Source of the DNA: Nocardioides marinus | GTDB lineage: Bacteria > Actinomycetota > Actinomycetes > Propionibacteriales > Nocardioidaceae | Reading direction: 5' to 3' | Assembly (NCBI RefSeq): GCF_013408145.1 | Contig: NZ_JACBZI010000001.1 | Location: 434,001 to 498,000, forward strand | DNA: 64,000 bases | Shown here: positions 45,098 through 54,083 of the stretch, piece by piece | How positions within the stretch are numbered: position 1 is the stretch's first letter | Layout of the letters: every line of letters begins with the position of its first letter | Translations under genes and position numbers: made by a program | Notes under the pieces: generated by a model | Databases searched by the model: none | Told to the model about the DNA's origin: nothing | Seen by the model: the letters and a program-made list of their open reading frames with translations, nothing else

Positions 45098-45744
45098 CGG
45101 GCGATCGCCACCTTCCGCTCGAGGAGACCGAGGGCCAGGCCCGCGCTCAGGGTGATGATGAGGTAGCCGATCGCGACGCCGGTGAGGACGGGGATGTACT
45201 CGAAGCCGCGGGCGCTGGTGAGGGTCTTGCCCACGCTGTAAAGGTCGCCGCCGATGCCGAAGGCGCCGGCGACCGCGGAGTTCTTGAACATCGCGATCTG
45301 CACGCTGCCCAGGGGCGGGATCGCGGAGCGGAAGGCCTGCGGGAGCACGACCTCGCGCATGGTCTGGGTGAAGGTCAGCCCGATCGCACGGGCGGCCTCG
45401 GCCTGCCCGGCGGAGACCGAGTTGATGCCCGAGCGCAGCGCCTCGCACACGAACGCCGAGGTGTAGATGACCAGCCCGGCGATGCCGAAGAAGAAGTAGC
45501 TGCGGTTGATGCCGAGCTCAGGGAGGCCGAAGGCCATGAAGAACAGCACGATCGTCAAGGGGCAGTTGCGCACCACGGTGACGTAGGCCGACCCGAAGCT
45601 GCGCAGGGCGGCGATGGGCGAGACCCGGAAGGCCGCGATGACGGTGCCGAGGATCATCGAGCCGATGAGGCTGTAGACGATGAACTCCAGCGACGTGAGG
45701 AACCCCGACCAGTAGAGGTCGAGGTTGTCGATCACCGGTGACAC
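45094..45744 (-). CDS. gluC: Glutamate-type ABC transporter permease GluC
   Basis: The 216-aa permease starts at GTG 45744. It has the HisQ/GlnP-type spans (FLTSLEFIVYSLIGSMILGTVIAAFRV) and EAA loop EAARAIGLTFTQTMREVVLPQAFR. Shorter than GluD, as in the corynebacterial gluABCD operon. The preceding gluB is separated by a strong hairpin. Confidence 0.94.
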   Translation of the reverse strand: MSPVIDNLDLYWSGFLTSLEFIVYSLIGSMILGTVIAAFRVSPIAALRSFGSAYVTVVRNCPLTIVLFFMAFGLPELGINRSYFFFGIAGLVIYTSAFVCEALRSGINSVSAGQAEAARAIGLTFTQTMREVVLPQAFRSAIPPLGSVQIAMFKNSAVAGAFGIGGDLYSVGKTLTSARGFEYIPVLTGVAIGYLIITLSAGLALGLLERKVAIAR

Positions 45745-45788
45745 GTGCTGCTCCTACTCGCTGCCGACTGGGAGGTGGGCCCCGGTGC

Positions 45789-45822
45789 GGGGGCGGGGGC
45801 GCCTGTCGACGCCCCCGCCCCC
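45789..45822 (-). terminator. Hairpin between gluB and gluC
   Basis: Arms GGGGGCGGGGGCG (45789-45801) and CGCCCCCGCCCCC (45810-45822) pair perfectly over an 8-nt loop. Located between the binding-protein and permease genes of one operon, it probably acts as an attenuator or 3'-end stabiliser raising gluB output relative to gluCD (inference). Confidence 0.75.
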
Positions 45823-45841
45823 CTCACGCGGGGTGTCGCGC

Positions 45842-46717
45842 TCACGCGCAGGCGTCTGCCTCGGGGAGCTCGGGCTTCTCGGTGCCCTCGACCTCACCGG
45901 CGGTGCGGTCCCAGGCGGCGAGGTAGGCGTCCTCGTTCTCCGCGAGCGTCTCGTTGATGAACTCGCAGAACTCGACGTCGCCCTTGGTGATGCCGATGCC
46001 GTAGGGCTCCTCGGTGAACTGCTCGCCCACCAGCTTGAACTCGCCCTCGGACTTCGACACGAAGCCGAGCAGGATGACGTTGTCGGTGGTGACGATGTCG
46101 ACCTGGCCGTTGCTCAGGGCGTCGGCGCACTTGTCGTAGATGTCGAAGAGCACCAGCTGGTCGTCGTCGGCGAGGTACTCGCGGATCTGCTCCGAGGGCG
46201 TCGACCCGGTGACCGAGCAGACCTTCATGTCGGGGTTGTCCGCGATGTCCTCGGGGCCCTCGATGCTGTCGTTGTCCGAGGCGACCATCAGCTGCTGGCC
46301 GGCCTCGTAGTAGGGCCCGGCGAAGGTGATGCGCTGCTTGCGCTCGTCGTTGATGGTGTACGTCGCGACCACGAAGTCGACGTCGCCGTCCTCGACGACC
46401 TGCTCACGGATGTCGGAGGTGGCCTGGACCCACTCGATGTCCTCCTCGGCGATGCCCATGGCGCCGGCGATGATCTTGGCGACCTCGACGTCGAAGCCCT
46501 CGGGGACGTCCTCGAGCCCGAGGAGGCCGAAGCCGGGCTGGTCGAACTTGGTGCCGACGGTGACGGTGCCCCGGTCGGCGATCTCGGCCATGGTGGTGCC
46601 GGCCTCGAAGTCGGTCTCGGAAGCGACCTCGACCTCGTCGTCCCCGCCGCCACAGGCGGCCAGGCTCCCGGCCAGGACGAGGGCCGCCGCGGCGGCCCCG
46701 AGCTTCTTGATGCGCAT
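45842..46717 (-). CDS. gluB: Glutamate-type ABC transporter substrate-binding lipoprotein GluB
   Basis: The 291-aa lipoprotein starts at ATG 46717 with lipobox LAACGGG (Cys22). The solute-binding family 3 domain follows (GTVTVGTKFDQPGFGLLG, FDVEVAKIIAGAMGI, DFVVATYTINDERKQRITFAGPY). It captures glutamate or a related amino acid outside the membrane. A Cys pair (KVCSVTG, DKCADAL) may be disulfide-bonded. Ligand assignment follows family and synteny. Confidence 0.93.
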   Translation of the reverse strand: MRIKKLGAAAAALVLAGSLAACGGGDDEVEVASETDFEAGTTMAEIADRGTVTVGTKFDQPGFGLLGLEDVPEGFDVEVAKIIAGAMGIAEEDIEWVQATSDIREQVVEDGDVDFVVATYTINDERKQRITFAGPYYEAGQQLMVASDNDSIEGPEDIADNPDMKVCSVTGSTPSEQIREYLADDDQLVLFDIYDKCADALSNGQVDIVTTDNVILLGFVSKSEGEFKLVGEQFTEEPYGIGITKGDVEFCEFINETLAENEDAYLAAWDRTAGEVEGTEKPELPEADACA

Positions 46718-46818
46718 CCTTCTCTCCCTTTCGTTCTCCGAGTCGACGAGGTGTCGAGCCAGGTGGTGCGTGTCGTGCCCACCGGTGGTGCCGGCGGTCC
46801 TGCTGTTCAGACGGAGGG

Positions 46819-47592
46819 TCAGTGCTTGAGGATCTTGCCGAGGAAGTCCTTGGCGCGGTCGGACTGCGGGTTGGTGAAGAACTCCTCGGGGGTGTTCTCC
46901 TCGACGATCGCGCCGTCGGCCATGAAGACCACCCGGTCGGCGGCGGTGCGGGCGAAGCCCATCTCGTGGGTGACCACGACCATCGTCATGCCCTGCTTGG
47001 CGAGGTCGACCATCACGTCGAGGACCTCCTTGATCATCTCGGGGTCCAGCGCGGAGGTCGGCTCGTCGAAGAGCATCACCTTCGGGTCCATCGCGAGCGC
47101 CCGGGCGATGGCGACGCGCTGCTGCTGGCCGCCGGAGAGCTGGGCGGGGTACTTCTGCGCCTGGTGGGCGATGCCGACCCGGTCCAGCAGCTCCATGCCG
47201 CGCTTCTCGGCGTCGGCCTTCTTCACCCCGCGCACCTTCATGGGGCCGAGCGTGACGTTCTCGAGGATCGTCTTGTGGGCGAAGAGGTTGAAGCTCTGGA
47301 AGACCATGCCGACCTCGGCACGCAGCTTCGCCAGCTCCTTGCCCTCCGCCGGGAGCGGCTGGCCGTCGAGGCTGATCGAGCCCTTGTCGATGGTCTCGAG
47401 CCGGTTGATCGCACGGCACAGCGTGGACTTGCCCGACCCCGAGGGCCCGATCACGACGACGACCTCGCCGCGCGCGATCGAGAGCTCGATGTCCTGCAGG
47501 ACGTGGAGGTCGCCGAACCACTTGTCCACGTGGTCGAGGACGACGAGGGGCTCACCGGCGGCCGCGGTGCCCGCCGAATCGGACTGCGTCAT
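46819..47592 (-). CDS. gluA: Glutamate-type ABC transporter ATPase GluA
   Basis: The 257-aa ATPase has Walker [21 protein letters not shown], signature [16 protein letters not shown], Walker [15 protein letters not shown] and switch His in [13 protein letters not shown] 47592 is supported by a minus-strand TAGGGT 8 nt upstream. First gene of gluABCD; the 101-bp gap to gluB carries a CACCGGTG palindrome. Confidence 0.95.
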   Translation of the reverse strand: MTQSDSAGTAAAGEPLVVLDHVDKWFGDLHVLQDIELSIARGEVVVVIGPSGSGKSTLCRAINRLETIDKGSISLDGQPLPAEGKELAKLRAEVGMVFQSFNLFAHKTILENVTLGPMKVRGVKKADAEKRGMELLDRVGIAHQAQKYPAQLSGGQQQRVAIARALAMDPKVMLFDEPTSALDPEMIKEVLDVMVDLAKQGMTMVVVTHEMGFARTAADRVVFMADGAIVEENTPEEFFTNPQSDRAKDFLGKILKH

Positions 47593-47600
47593 GGTCCAGC

Positions 47601-47606
47601 ACCCTA
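47601..47606 (-). promoter_or_regulatory. -10 hexamer, gluABCD promoter
   Basis: TAGGGT on the minus strand ends 8 nt before ATG 47592, giving a leaderless transcript. Confidence 0.55.
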
Positions 47607-47663
47607 GCCACACCTCCGCCCGGGCTGCCACGCCCAGGAGCGTGGGACGGGGTCCCGATCAGG

Positions 47664-49184
47664 TCACGATCCTGGGGCGGAGCCCAGGAAGACCGGGTTG
47701 GTCATCGCGACCATCGCCAGCCCCGGCACGCCCTCGAGCGGGTTGAGGACGGGCGCGCCGTCGAGGCGTCGTACCTCGGCGCGGACGAAGGGCGCCAGTG
47801 CCGCCGGCACCTGCACGGAGACCTCGGCGGCACCGTCGGAGTCGGTCGTCGCGCCCGCCAGCGGGGCCACCGGACCGAGCACCTGGGCCAGGCAGCCGGG
47901 GGCGCCGGTGACGGTCAGTCGTACGTCGACGAGGTCGGTCGGAGCCGCGTCCAGCGCGTCCCCGCAGCCGGCGGTCCGGTCGCCGAGTCTGGCCTCGAGC
48001 GTGAGGTCGACCGCGCTGGACTCGGCGATCCAGGAGTGGCCGCCGCGCAGCCCCCGCAGGACCGCCGGCGTCGACAGGGACGACGCGCGCACGACCGTCT
48101 GGGGCAGGCCGACGGCCTGGCCCTCGTGGTGGGAGTCGCTGTTGCCCATGACCGGCACGTAGCCCCCGGCGACCAGCAGGGCGTGCCAGGCCGCGACCGC
48201 CACCTGGTCGTCGAGGGTCCAGGGCCCGTTCCAGATCTCGACGGCGTCCATCGCGGCGTACGTCGGGTCGAAGCCCCACGTGGAGCCCGGGCCGGGGGCG
48301 AAGGGGTGCGCCGTGACCGCCATCCCGCCGACCCCGCGGACCCGCTCGGTGAAGGTGGTGAGGGCGTCGTCCTCGGGGCGGTAGCGCCAGTCGATCCAGG
48401 TGCCGGCCGGGAGCCCGAGCGCCAGCCAGTGGCCCGCCCGGGTGGTGACCTCCTCACCGGGGATGACCAGGAAGTCGTCGGGGACGTGCCGCCCCCAGGT
48501 CAGCTGGGCCGAGGAGGTGTTGTGCTCGGTGGAGCCGAGGAAGTCCAGGCCGGCCTCGCGGGCCAGGGCGAGCAGCGAGCGCTGGGTGTGCCGGCCGTCG
48601 GAGTGGACGGTGTGCAGGTGGCAGTCGCCGCGGTACCAGCCGGGTCCGGTGCCCCTGACGCGTCGCGGTGCCGGCTTCGGGACGAAGCGCCCGCGGTCCC
48701 GGCCGAAGTGCAGCGTCACGCTCACCTCGTAGTCCACGCCCGGCGGCACCACCGCGAACGGGCCGAGGGCCACGTGCCAGGTGCCCGGGGTGATCGGGCC
48801 GGGCAGGTAGCCGGGGGTCGCGCGGCGGCGACTGATCCGGAACCGGTCCCGTGCGCCGCCCGACCAGCCGCGGAACCCGCTCGCGTCACCGAGGTCGTGC
48901 CCGCTCGGGTCGAAGATGCCGATGTCGATCACGTTGGCGCTGAAGCCGAGGCCGGTGTCGGTCTTCTCGTAGGCGTAGGACACCTCGATCTCGCGCACCC
49001 CGCGGGGCACCTCGACCGGCAGGTAGTGCCAGTCCGGGGTGTCGACCCCGGTGAAGGTGCCGGTGAAGGTCTCGGTGCGGCTCTGCCCGGCCGCCGCCGG
49101 CTCGAAGCGCGCCACGGCGGCGGTGGTCACCACGCCGGTGGTGCCGGCCAGGAGACCTCGACGGGTCAGGTGACAGGTGCACAC
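47664..49184 (-). CDS. Exported PHP-domain phosphoesterase (CehA/McbA family)
   Basis: From GTG 49184 the 506-aa product starts with a Tat-type signal ([19 protein letters not shown]). A beta-sandwich region follows (residues about 35-175), then a PHP metal-dependent hydrolase domain with [47 protein letters not shown] and [10 protein letters not shown] supplying the His/Asp/Glu metal ligands. CehA/McbA relatives hydrolyse carbamates or phosphoesters outside the cell. The start is uncertain: the frame is open to 49277, which would overlap miaB. Confidence 0.88.
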   Translation of the reverse strand: MCTCHLTRRGLLAGTTGVVTTAAVARFEPAAAGQSRTETFTGTFTGVDTPDWHYLPVEVPRGVREIEVSYAYEKTDTGLGFSANVIDIGIFDPSGHDLGDASGFRGWSGGARDRFRISRRRATPGYLPGPITPGTWHVALGPFAVVPPGVDYEVSVTLHFGRDRGRFVPKPAPRRVRGTGPGWYRGDCHLHTVHSDGRHTQRSLLALAREAGLDFLGSTEHNTSSAQLTWGRHVPDDFLVIPGEEVTTRAGHWLALGLPAGTWIDWRYRPEDDALTTFTERVRGVGGMAVTAHPFAPGPGSTWGFDPTYAAMDAVEIWNGPWTLDDQVAVAAWHALLVAGGYVPVMGNSDSHHEGQAVGLPQTVVRASSLSTPAVLRGLRGGHSWIAESSAVDLTLEARLGDRTAGCGDALDAAPTDLVDVRLTVTGAPGCLAQVLGPVAPLAGATTDSDGAAEVSVQVPAALAPFVRAEVRRLDGAPVLNPLEGVPGLAMVAMTNPVFLGSAPGS

Positions 49185-49251
49185 GCGGGTCCAACGAGGC
49201 AGAGCGGGATTCGGGACGCCCGGGCCACCCGCCGTACCCTTGGGGACTGTC

Positions 49252-50727
49252 ATGAGCACCGTCGCGCAGCCCCGCACCTACGAGGTCAAGACCTACGGGT
49301 GCCAGATGAACGTCCACGACTCCGAGCGCCTCTCCGGGCTGCTGGAGGACGCGGGCTACGCACGCGTCCCCGCCGGCGAGCAGGCCGACGTCGTCGTGTT
49401 CAACACCTGCGCGGTCCGCGAGAACGCCGACAACAAGCTCTACGGCAACCTCGGCCACCTCGCGCCGGTCAAGGCCGAGCACCCCGGCATGCAGATCGCC
49501 GTCGGCGGCTGCCTGGCCCAGAAGGACCGCGACACGATCACCCGCAAGGCGCCGTACGTGGACGTCGTCTTCGGCACCCACAACATCGGCTCGCTGCCGG
49601 TGCTGCTGGAGCGTGCCCGGGTGCAGCAGGAGGCCCAGGTCGAGATCCTGGAGAGCCTCGACGTCTTCCCCTCGACGCTGCCGACCAAGCGCGAGTCGGC
49701 CTACGCCGCGTGGGTCTCCGTGTCGGTGGGCTGCAACAACACCTGCACCTTCTGCATCGTCCCGGCCTTGCGCGGCAAGGAGAAGGACCGCCGCCCCGGC
49801 GAGATCCTCGCCGAGATCGAGGCGCTGGTCGCCGAGGGCGTCTCCGAGATCACGCTGCTGGGCCAGAACGTCAACGCCTACGGCGTGGAGTTCGGCGACC
49901 GGCAGGCCTTCTCCAAGCTGCTGCGCGCCTGCGGGGAGATCGAGGGGCTCGAGCGGGTCCGCTTCACCAGCCCGCACCCGGCCGAGTTCACCGACGACGT
50001 CATCGACGCGATGGCCGAGACGCCCAACGTGATGCCGAGCCTGCACATGCCGTTGCAGTCCGGTTCGGACAAGGTGCTCAAGGACATGCGCCGCTCCTAC
50101 CGCTCGGCGAAGTACCTCGGCATCCTCGAGCGCGTGCGCGAGCAGATCCCGCACGCCGCGATCACCACCGACATCATCGTCGGCTTCCCCGGCGAGACCG
50201 AGGAGGACTTCCTCGAGACGTTGCGGGTGGTGCGGGAGTCGCGGTTCGCCAGCGCCTTCACCTTCCAGTACTCCAAGCGTCCCGGCACCCCCGCCGCCGA
50301 GCTCCCCGACCAGGTCTCGCCCGAGGTCGTCAAGGACCGGTACGGCCGCCTCGTCGACCTCGTCAACGAGATCGCCTGGGAGGAGAACAAGCAGCTCGTC
50401 GGCCGGACCGTCGAGCTGATGGTCGCCGAGGGCGAGGGCCGCAAGGACACCGAGACCCAGCGACTGTCCGGGCGCGCGCCCGACAACCGGCTGGTCCACT
50501 TCGCCGCGCCCGACGAGCCGGTGCGTCCCGGTGACATGGTCACGGTCGAGATCACCTACGCCGCGCCGCACCACCTGGTGGCCGACCGGGTGCTGTCGGT
50601 GCGTCGTACCCGCTCCGGCGACGCCTGGGAGGCCCGGGTCAACGGCCCCCAGCAGACCGGCGTCGGCCTCGGCATGCCGTCGGTCGGCGTCCCGGCGCCG
50701 CTCCCGGACGCACCCGCCTGCCGCTGA
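49252..50727 (+). CDS. miaB: tRNA-2-methylthio-N6-dimethylallyladenosine synthase
   Basis: The 491-aa radical-SAM methylthiotransferase starts at ATG 49252. It has the N-terminal MTTase domain with Cys in [24 protein letters not shown] and GGCLAQ, the radical-SAM Cys triad in [12 protein letters not shown], and a C-terminal TRAM domain. It methylthiolates i6A37, whose precursor is made by MiaA encoded 3.3 kb downstream. TACCCT lies 11 nt upstream of the ATG. Confidence 0.97.
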   Translation: MSTVAQPRTYEVKTYGCQMNVHDSERLSGLLEDAGYARVPAGEQADVVVFNTCAVRENADNKLYGNLGHLAPVKAEHPGMQIAVGGCLAQKDRDTITRKAPYVDVVFGTHNIGSLPVLLERARVQQEAQVEILESLDVFPSTLPTKRESAYAAWVSVSVGCNNTCTFCIVPALRGKEKDRRPGEILAEIEALVAEGVSEITLLGQNVNAYGVEFGDRQAFSKLLRACGEIEGLERVRFTSPHPAEFTDDVIDAMAETPNVMPSLHMPLQSGSDKVLKDMRRSYRSAKYLGILERVREQIPHAAITTDIIVGFPGETEEDFLETLRVVRESRFASAFTFQYSKRPGTPAAELPDQVSPEVVKDRYGRLVDLVNEIAWEENKQLVGRTVELMVAEGEGRKDTETQRLSGRAPDNRLVHFAAPDEPVRPGDMVTVEITYAAPHHLVADRVLSVRRTRSGDAWEARVNGPQQTGVGLGMPSVGVPAPLPDAPACR

Positions 50728-50741
50728 GCGGTCTGCGTACG

Positions 50742-50747
50742 TAGAGT
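50742..50747 (+). promoter_or_regulatory. -10 hexamer, leaderless peptidase E gene
   Basis: TAGAGT ends 7 nt before GTG 50755. Confidence 0.55.
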
Positions 50748-50754
50748 CCCCGGC

Positions 50755-51480
50755 GTGCCCGCCGATCAGCCCACCATCCTGGCCACCTCCGGTGGCGTCG
50801 TCGCCGCCGACCGGATCAGCTGGGGCGTCGGCCCGCTGACCGACCTCGCGGTCGACCTGTCCGGTGTGGAAGGACGCGCACCGAAGGTGTGCTTCGTCGG
50901 CACCGCCTGCGGCGACTCGCCCACCCTGGTGCGCGACTTCTACGCCGCCGCCCAGGCCCGCGGCTTCCAGGGCAGCCACCTGCAGCTGTTCACCATGCCC
51001 AACGTCGAGGACATCACCGCCCACCTGCTCGAGCAGGACGTCGTGTGGGTCTGGGGAGGCTCGGTCGCCGGGCTGCTGGCCATGTGGCGGCTGCACGGCG
51101 TCGACGAGGCGATGCGCGCCGCGTGGGAGGCAGGCGTGGTGCTGACCGGGGTCTCGGCGGGCTCCATCTGCTGGCACGTCGGCGGCACCACCGACTCCTT
51201 CGGCCCGACGCTGCGCCCGATCACGAACGGTCTGGGCCTGCTGCCCTACTCCAACGGTGTCCACTACGACTCCGAGGAGCAGCGCCGCCCGCTCTTCCAG
51301 TCGCTCGTGGCCGACGGCACCCTGCCCACCGGCTACGCCACCGACGACGGCGCCGGACTGCTCTACCGCGGCACCGAGATGGTCGGCGCCTATACCGAGC
51401 GTGCCCGCGCCGGCGCCTACCTCGTCGAGCGCGACGGCGACCGGGTCGTCGAGACCGAGCTGGACGTCATCCGCCTCTGA
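50755..51480 (+). CDS. Peptidase E-like S51 serine peptidase
   Basis: The 241-aa protein has the S51 fold: ILATSGGVVAADR, WVWGGSVAGLLAMW and the nucleophile elbow LTGVSAGSICWHVGG (Ser134). Peptidase E cleaves Asp-Xaa dipeptides; the conserved DSEEQRRPLFQ and GYATDDGAGLLYRG parts match the longer actinobacterial subgroup. Cytoplasmic. The GTG start is fixed by the TAGAGT box. Confidence 0.9.
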   Translation: MPADQPTILATSGGVVAADRISWGVGPLTDLAVDLSGVEGRAPKVCFVGTACGDSPTLVRDFYAAAQARGFQGSHLQLFTMPNVEDITAHLLEQDVVWVWGGSVAGLLAMWRLHGVDEAMRAAWEAGVVLTGVSAGSICWHVGGTTDSFGPTLRPITNGLGLLPYSNGVHYDSEEQRRPLFQSLVADGTLPTGYATDDGAGLLYRGTEMVGAYTERARAGAYLVERDGDRVVETELDVIRL

Positions 51481-51485
51481 GCGGT

Positions 51486-51573
51486 CGTACGAGAACAGGC
51501 ACAACGACGAGGCGGCCAGGTCCGTCAGGCTGAGCAGCAGGGCAAACGCGCCCCTTGTGCCTGTTTCCGTACG
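51486..51573. repeat. 88-bp inverted-repeat element with 19-bp arms
   Basis: CGTACGAGAACAGGCACAA (51486-51504) and TTGTGCCTGTTTCCGTACG (51555-51573) match at 17 of 19 pairs around a 50-bp core. The arms are less GC-rich than the surroundings. It lies between the peptidase E stop and the DUF559-type gene. No clear target-site duplication. Confidence 0.75.
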
Positions 51574-51624
51574 GCCTGTGGAGAGCGAGGGCCGCCCTCG
51601 GCCGATCTGCGCCACCCTTGCCGG

Positions 51625-52515
51625 ATGGATCAGGCCTCGGTGAGCGAGGCGCTTGCCGAGCTCGGCGGCGTCGCGAGACGCGCTGCACTGATCCGCGCCT
51701 GTGGGCGCCGAGCAGTGGATGCGGCGCTCGCGTCGGAGGAGCTCGTGGTGGTCGGCCGGCACTACACCTCACCTGAGGTCGATGCTGCGCGCGCGGAGGC
51801 GGCCTCGGTGTCCGGTGTCCTCTGCCTGCGCTCCGCGGCACTCGCTCGCGGGTGGGCCGTCCTGACGAGCCCACCGCGCGTGGAGGTCTGCGTCCCGCGC
51901 AAGCGCAAGGTGGCTGCGGCCGCTCAGCGACGCTTGGCGCTGCGCTGGGTGGACCTCGGGCCGGACGACGTCGACGGTGACCGCACCAGCCCCGACCGCA
52001 CGCTGGCCGACTGCCTGCGCACACTCCCTTTCCCCGAGGCGCTCGCCGTGGCCGACTCGGCCCTGCGTGAGGGCTTTCCTCCCGCCCGGCTGCTGGCGCT
52101 CGCGCGTGATGCGCGGGGACCGGGAGCGGCACGCGCGCGGCGGGTGGCGGCCGCCGCCGACGGGCGGGCGGCCAACCCGTTCGAGTCCGCCCTCCGGGTG
52201 ATCTGCCTGGAGGTCGAGGGACTGGAGGTGGAGCCGCAGGTCACCATCCGGGACCCGCACCTGCTGGGCCGGCCCGACCTCACCGATGCTCGGCTCAAGG
52301 TGGTCCTGGAGGCCGACTCCTTCGCGTGGCACGGCGACCGCGCGGCGCTGCACCGCGACGCCAACCGCTACAACGCCCTGGTGGCCGCGGGCTGGGTGGT
52401 GCTGAGGTTCTCGTGGGAGGAGGTCATGTTCCACCCCGAGCGGGTCAGGGCCGTCCTGGAGGCGGTCGTCGCCGCACGGACCGACCAGCTCTGCGTGGGC
52501 TGCCGCGCCGCGTGA
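51625..52515 (+). CDS. AbiEi-like winged-helix plus DUF559 (Vsr-like) protein
   Basis: The 296-aa protein begins with a winged-helix segment like type IV antitoxin AbiEi N-termini (LAELGGVARRAALIRACGRRAVDAAL), a middle part similar to AbiEi-type DUFs (CLRSAALARGWAVLTSPPRVEVCVP), and ends in a DUF559/very-short-patch-repair-like fold (PQVTIRDPHLLGRPDLTDARLKVVLEADSFAWHG ... AAGWVVLRFSWEEV). The Asp/Glu positions of that endonuclease-like core (RPDLTD, LEAD) are present. No AbiEii toxin gene is nearby. Actinobacteria carry many such solitary genes of unknown role. Confidence 0.78.
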   Translation: MDQASVSEALAELGGVARRAALIRACGRRAVDAALASEELVVVGRHYTSPEVDAARAEAASVSGVLCLRSAALARGWAVLTSPPRVEVCVPRKRKVAAAAQRRLALRWVDLGPDDVDGDRTSPDRTLADCLRTLPFPEALAVADSALREGFPPARLLALARDARGPGAARARRVAAAADGRAANPFESALRVICLEVEGLEVEPQVTIRDPHLLGRPDLTDARLKVVLEADSFAWHGDRAALHRDANRYNALVAAGWVVLRFSWEEVMFHPERVRAVLEAVVAARTDQLCVGCRAA

Positions 52516-52562
52516 GGCACCCCGCGCCGGCCCGTTGGGTCCGTCCGGCTACGCAGCGGCCG

Positions 52563-52865
52563 TCAGTGACCGGGCTCGTAGCGCTTCTCGTCCGAGCGCG
52601 GGTGCTGGCTGGGGAAGCCCGACTTCGGCGGACGGTCGTCGTCGGGGTTGGTCTCCTCGCCGCCGGCCGACTGCTCGGGCGGGGCGTCGCCGGGTGTGTC
52701 GGTGGGCCCGGTGTAGCGCACCCCGTCGGTGCCGTGCTGGCCCGGGCCGGTGGGGCCCTCGCGCTCGCTGCTGACACCCATGTCGCCGGCGAGCTCGTCG
52801 TTGGAGTGCCGCGGGTCGTCGGGCTCGCGGCCGGTGGCGGGGTCGATGCGTCGCTCGTCGCTCAT
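52563..52865 (-). CDS. 100-aa hydrophilic disordered protein
   Basis: This fully hydrophilic, Asp/Glu/Pro/Gly-rich protein (MSDERRIDPATGREPDDPRH) has no cysteine and no hydrophobic core. It overlaps the preceding 89-aa gene by ATGA. It is the last gene of a five-gene run with similar small acidic products. Function unknown; it resembles stress-related disordered proteins in composition only. Confidence 0.65.
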   Translation of the reverse strand: MSDERRIDPATGREPDDPRHSNDELAGDMGVSSEREGPTGPGQHGTDGVRYTGPTDTPGDAPPEQSAGGEETNPDDDRPPKSGFPSQHPRSDEKRYEPGH

Positions 52866-53131
52866 GCCGGCGACTCCTCGGGGTGGTTGCCGTCGCCGGC
52901 GTCCTCCTCGTTGCGGGTCGCCTTGGTGCTGGTGTCCTCGCCCTCGCGGGTCTCGGTGGGGCTGGCCTCGGTGGCCGGGTTGTCCTCGGCGGCGAGGTCG
53001 GGCACCTGGGGGTCCTCGACCCGGTCGAGGAGCGCGTCGGTGCCGCCCGGGTGGAGCTGGGGCGTCTCGGCCTCCGGCTCGGGCATGGGACCGAGGTCGT
53101 CCTCGGTCTCCGCGTTCTCCTGCTCGCTCAT
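52862..53131 (-). CDS. 89-aa acidic disordered protein
   Basis: The Glu/Asp/Thr/Pro-rich protein (MSEQENAETEDDLGPMPEPE) starts at ATG 53131 with GGAGGGA upstream and overlaps the 100-aa gene by 4 bp. No domain recognised; composition predicts an unfolded chain. It sits 49 bp after the NUDIX gene. Confidence 0.65.
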   Translation of the reverse strand: MSEQENAETEDDLGPMPEPEAETPQLHPGGTDALLDRVEDPQVPDLAAEDNPATEASPTETREGEDTSTKATRNEEDAGDGNHPEESPA

Positions 53132-53180
53132 GTCGTCCCTCCTGCGTCGTCGGACCGTAGGCGTCGACCGGTCCCTGGGA

Positions 53181-53660
53181 TCAGTCGAAGCCGTGCGTCG
53201 AGTACGCCCCCAGGCTGCCCGTCCTGAGGCCGTCCAGCACCACCCGCTCGTGGGGAACCACCGGTCCGGGCAGCGAGTCGAGGTCGTCCAGGCGCACCCA
53301 GCGGATGCCGCCGGACTTCTCCGGCTCGGTCACCCGCGGTTCGCCGGTCCAGCTGCGCGAGCTGAAGAAGAAGTCGACGCGCTCGTCGATCGGCTCGCCG
53401 CCGGCGGTGCGCTGCATCGTGGTGAGGAACTCCAGCTCCAGCCCCCCGATGCCGAGCTCCTCGCGCGCCTCCCGCCTCGCCGCGTCGTACGCCGTCTCGC
53501 CACGTTCCACGTGCCCGGCTGCGCCGGAGGCCCAGTGGCCGTCCATGAAGTCGACCCCCTGCCGGAGCTGGAGCAGGACCTCGGTCCCGGGCCCCTCACC
53601 TCGTAGCAGCAGCACGTAGGCGGCCGGCACGACGACGAACCTGTCCTCGATGCCGGTCAC
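53181..53660 (-). CDS. NUDIX hydrolase
   Basis: The 159-aa protein has a complete Nudix box, GHVERGETAYDAARREAREELGI (glycine, RE-x2-EE-x-G spacing correct), preceded by LLLQLRQGVDFMDGHWASGAAG. It hydrolyses nucleoside-diphosphate-linked compounds with Mg2+. It starts at GTG 53660, overlapping the stop of the 56-aa gene (GTGA). Substrate undetermined; the W-A-S-G-A-A-G context is seen in dihydroneopterin-triphosphatase/ADP-ribose-type members. Confidence 0.92.
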   Translation of the reverse strand: MTGIEDRFVVVPAAYVLLLRGEGPGTEVLLQLRQGVDFMDGHWASGAAGHVERGETAYDAARREAREELGIGGLELEFLTTMQRTAGGEPIDERVDFFFSSRSWTGEPRVTEPEKSGGIRWVRLDDLDSLPGPVVPHERVVLDGLRTGSLGAYSTHGFD

Positions 53661-53827
53661 TGGCTGGGCTGGTCCTCGGTGGTCTTGGCGTTGCGCTCCT
53701 GCTCCTCCTCCACGGGGGAGTCCGGGGCGGGCGAGCCGTCGGGCAGGTCGGAGTCGTGCTCGCCGGGCGGGGTGCCCTGCGTGGGCAGCGGCTCGCCGTC
53801 GCGCTCCTCGGGGATCGGCGCGGTCAC
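53657..53827 (-). CDS. 56-aa acidic disordered protein
   Basis: The GTG 53827 frame overlaps the upstream antitoxin-like gene (GTGA) and the downstream NUDIX start, so it is translationally coupled on both sides. The product is Glu/Asp/Pro-rich (VTAPIPEERDGEPLPTQG) without a domain. Coupling is the main evidence it is real. Confidence 0.55.
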   Translation of the reverse strand: MTAPIPEERDGEPLPTQGTPPGEHDSDLPDGSPAPDSPVEEEQERNAKTTEDQPSQ

Positions 53828-54036
53828 TTGTCGTCCGGGATGTCGTCGTTGCGGCCGTCGAGCTTGTCGAGGCCGTCCTTGGCCTTGGCGACGCCCTTCT
53901 CGATCTTGTCGGTGTGCTTGCCGCCGGTGCGCTTGTCGGCCTCGGCGGCGACCTTGTCGAGGCCGTCGCCGATCTTGTCGCCGTGCTGGTCGACCGCGTC
54001 GCTCAGCTGCTTCTTCGCCTTGTCCAGGAAGCCCAT
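53824..54036 (-). CDS. MT0933/Rv0909-like antitoxin protein
   Basis: The 70-aa protein (MGFLDKAKKQLSDAVDQHGDKIGDGLDKVAAEADKRTGGKHTDKIEKG) matches the short amphipathic Lys/Asp-rich MT0933 antitoxin family. ATG 54036 has GGAGG at good spacing; GTG 54042 would overlap that site. In mycobacteria the partner is a SRPBCC-type toxin (Rv0910). No such gene is adjacent here, so it may be an orphan or a stress protein. First gene of the small-protein/NUDIX operon, divergent from miaA. Confidence 0.8.
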   Translation of the reverse strand: MGFLDKAKKQLSDAVDQHGDKIGDGLDKVAAEADKRTGGKHTDKIEKGVAKAKDGLDKLDGRNDDIPDDK

Positions 54037-54083
54037 GGCCACCTCCGGTGCTCGGGATCGGAACGGGTTGCCACACTAGCCAC

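Noticed and set aside
48886..51762. 958-codon minus-strand frame
   Set aside because: Antisense to miaB and peptidase E; repetitive Gly/Val/Arg composition typical of shadows.
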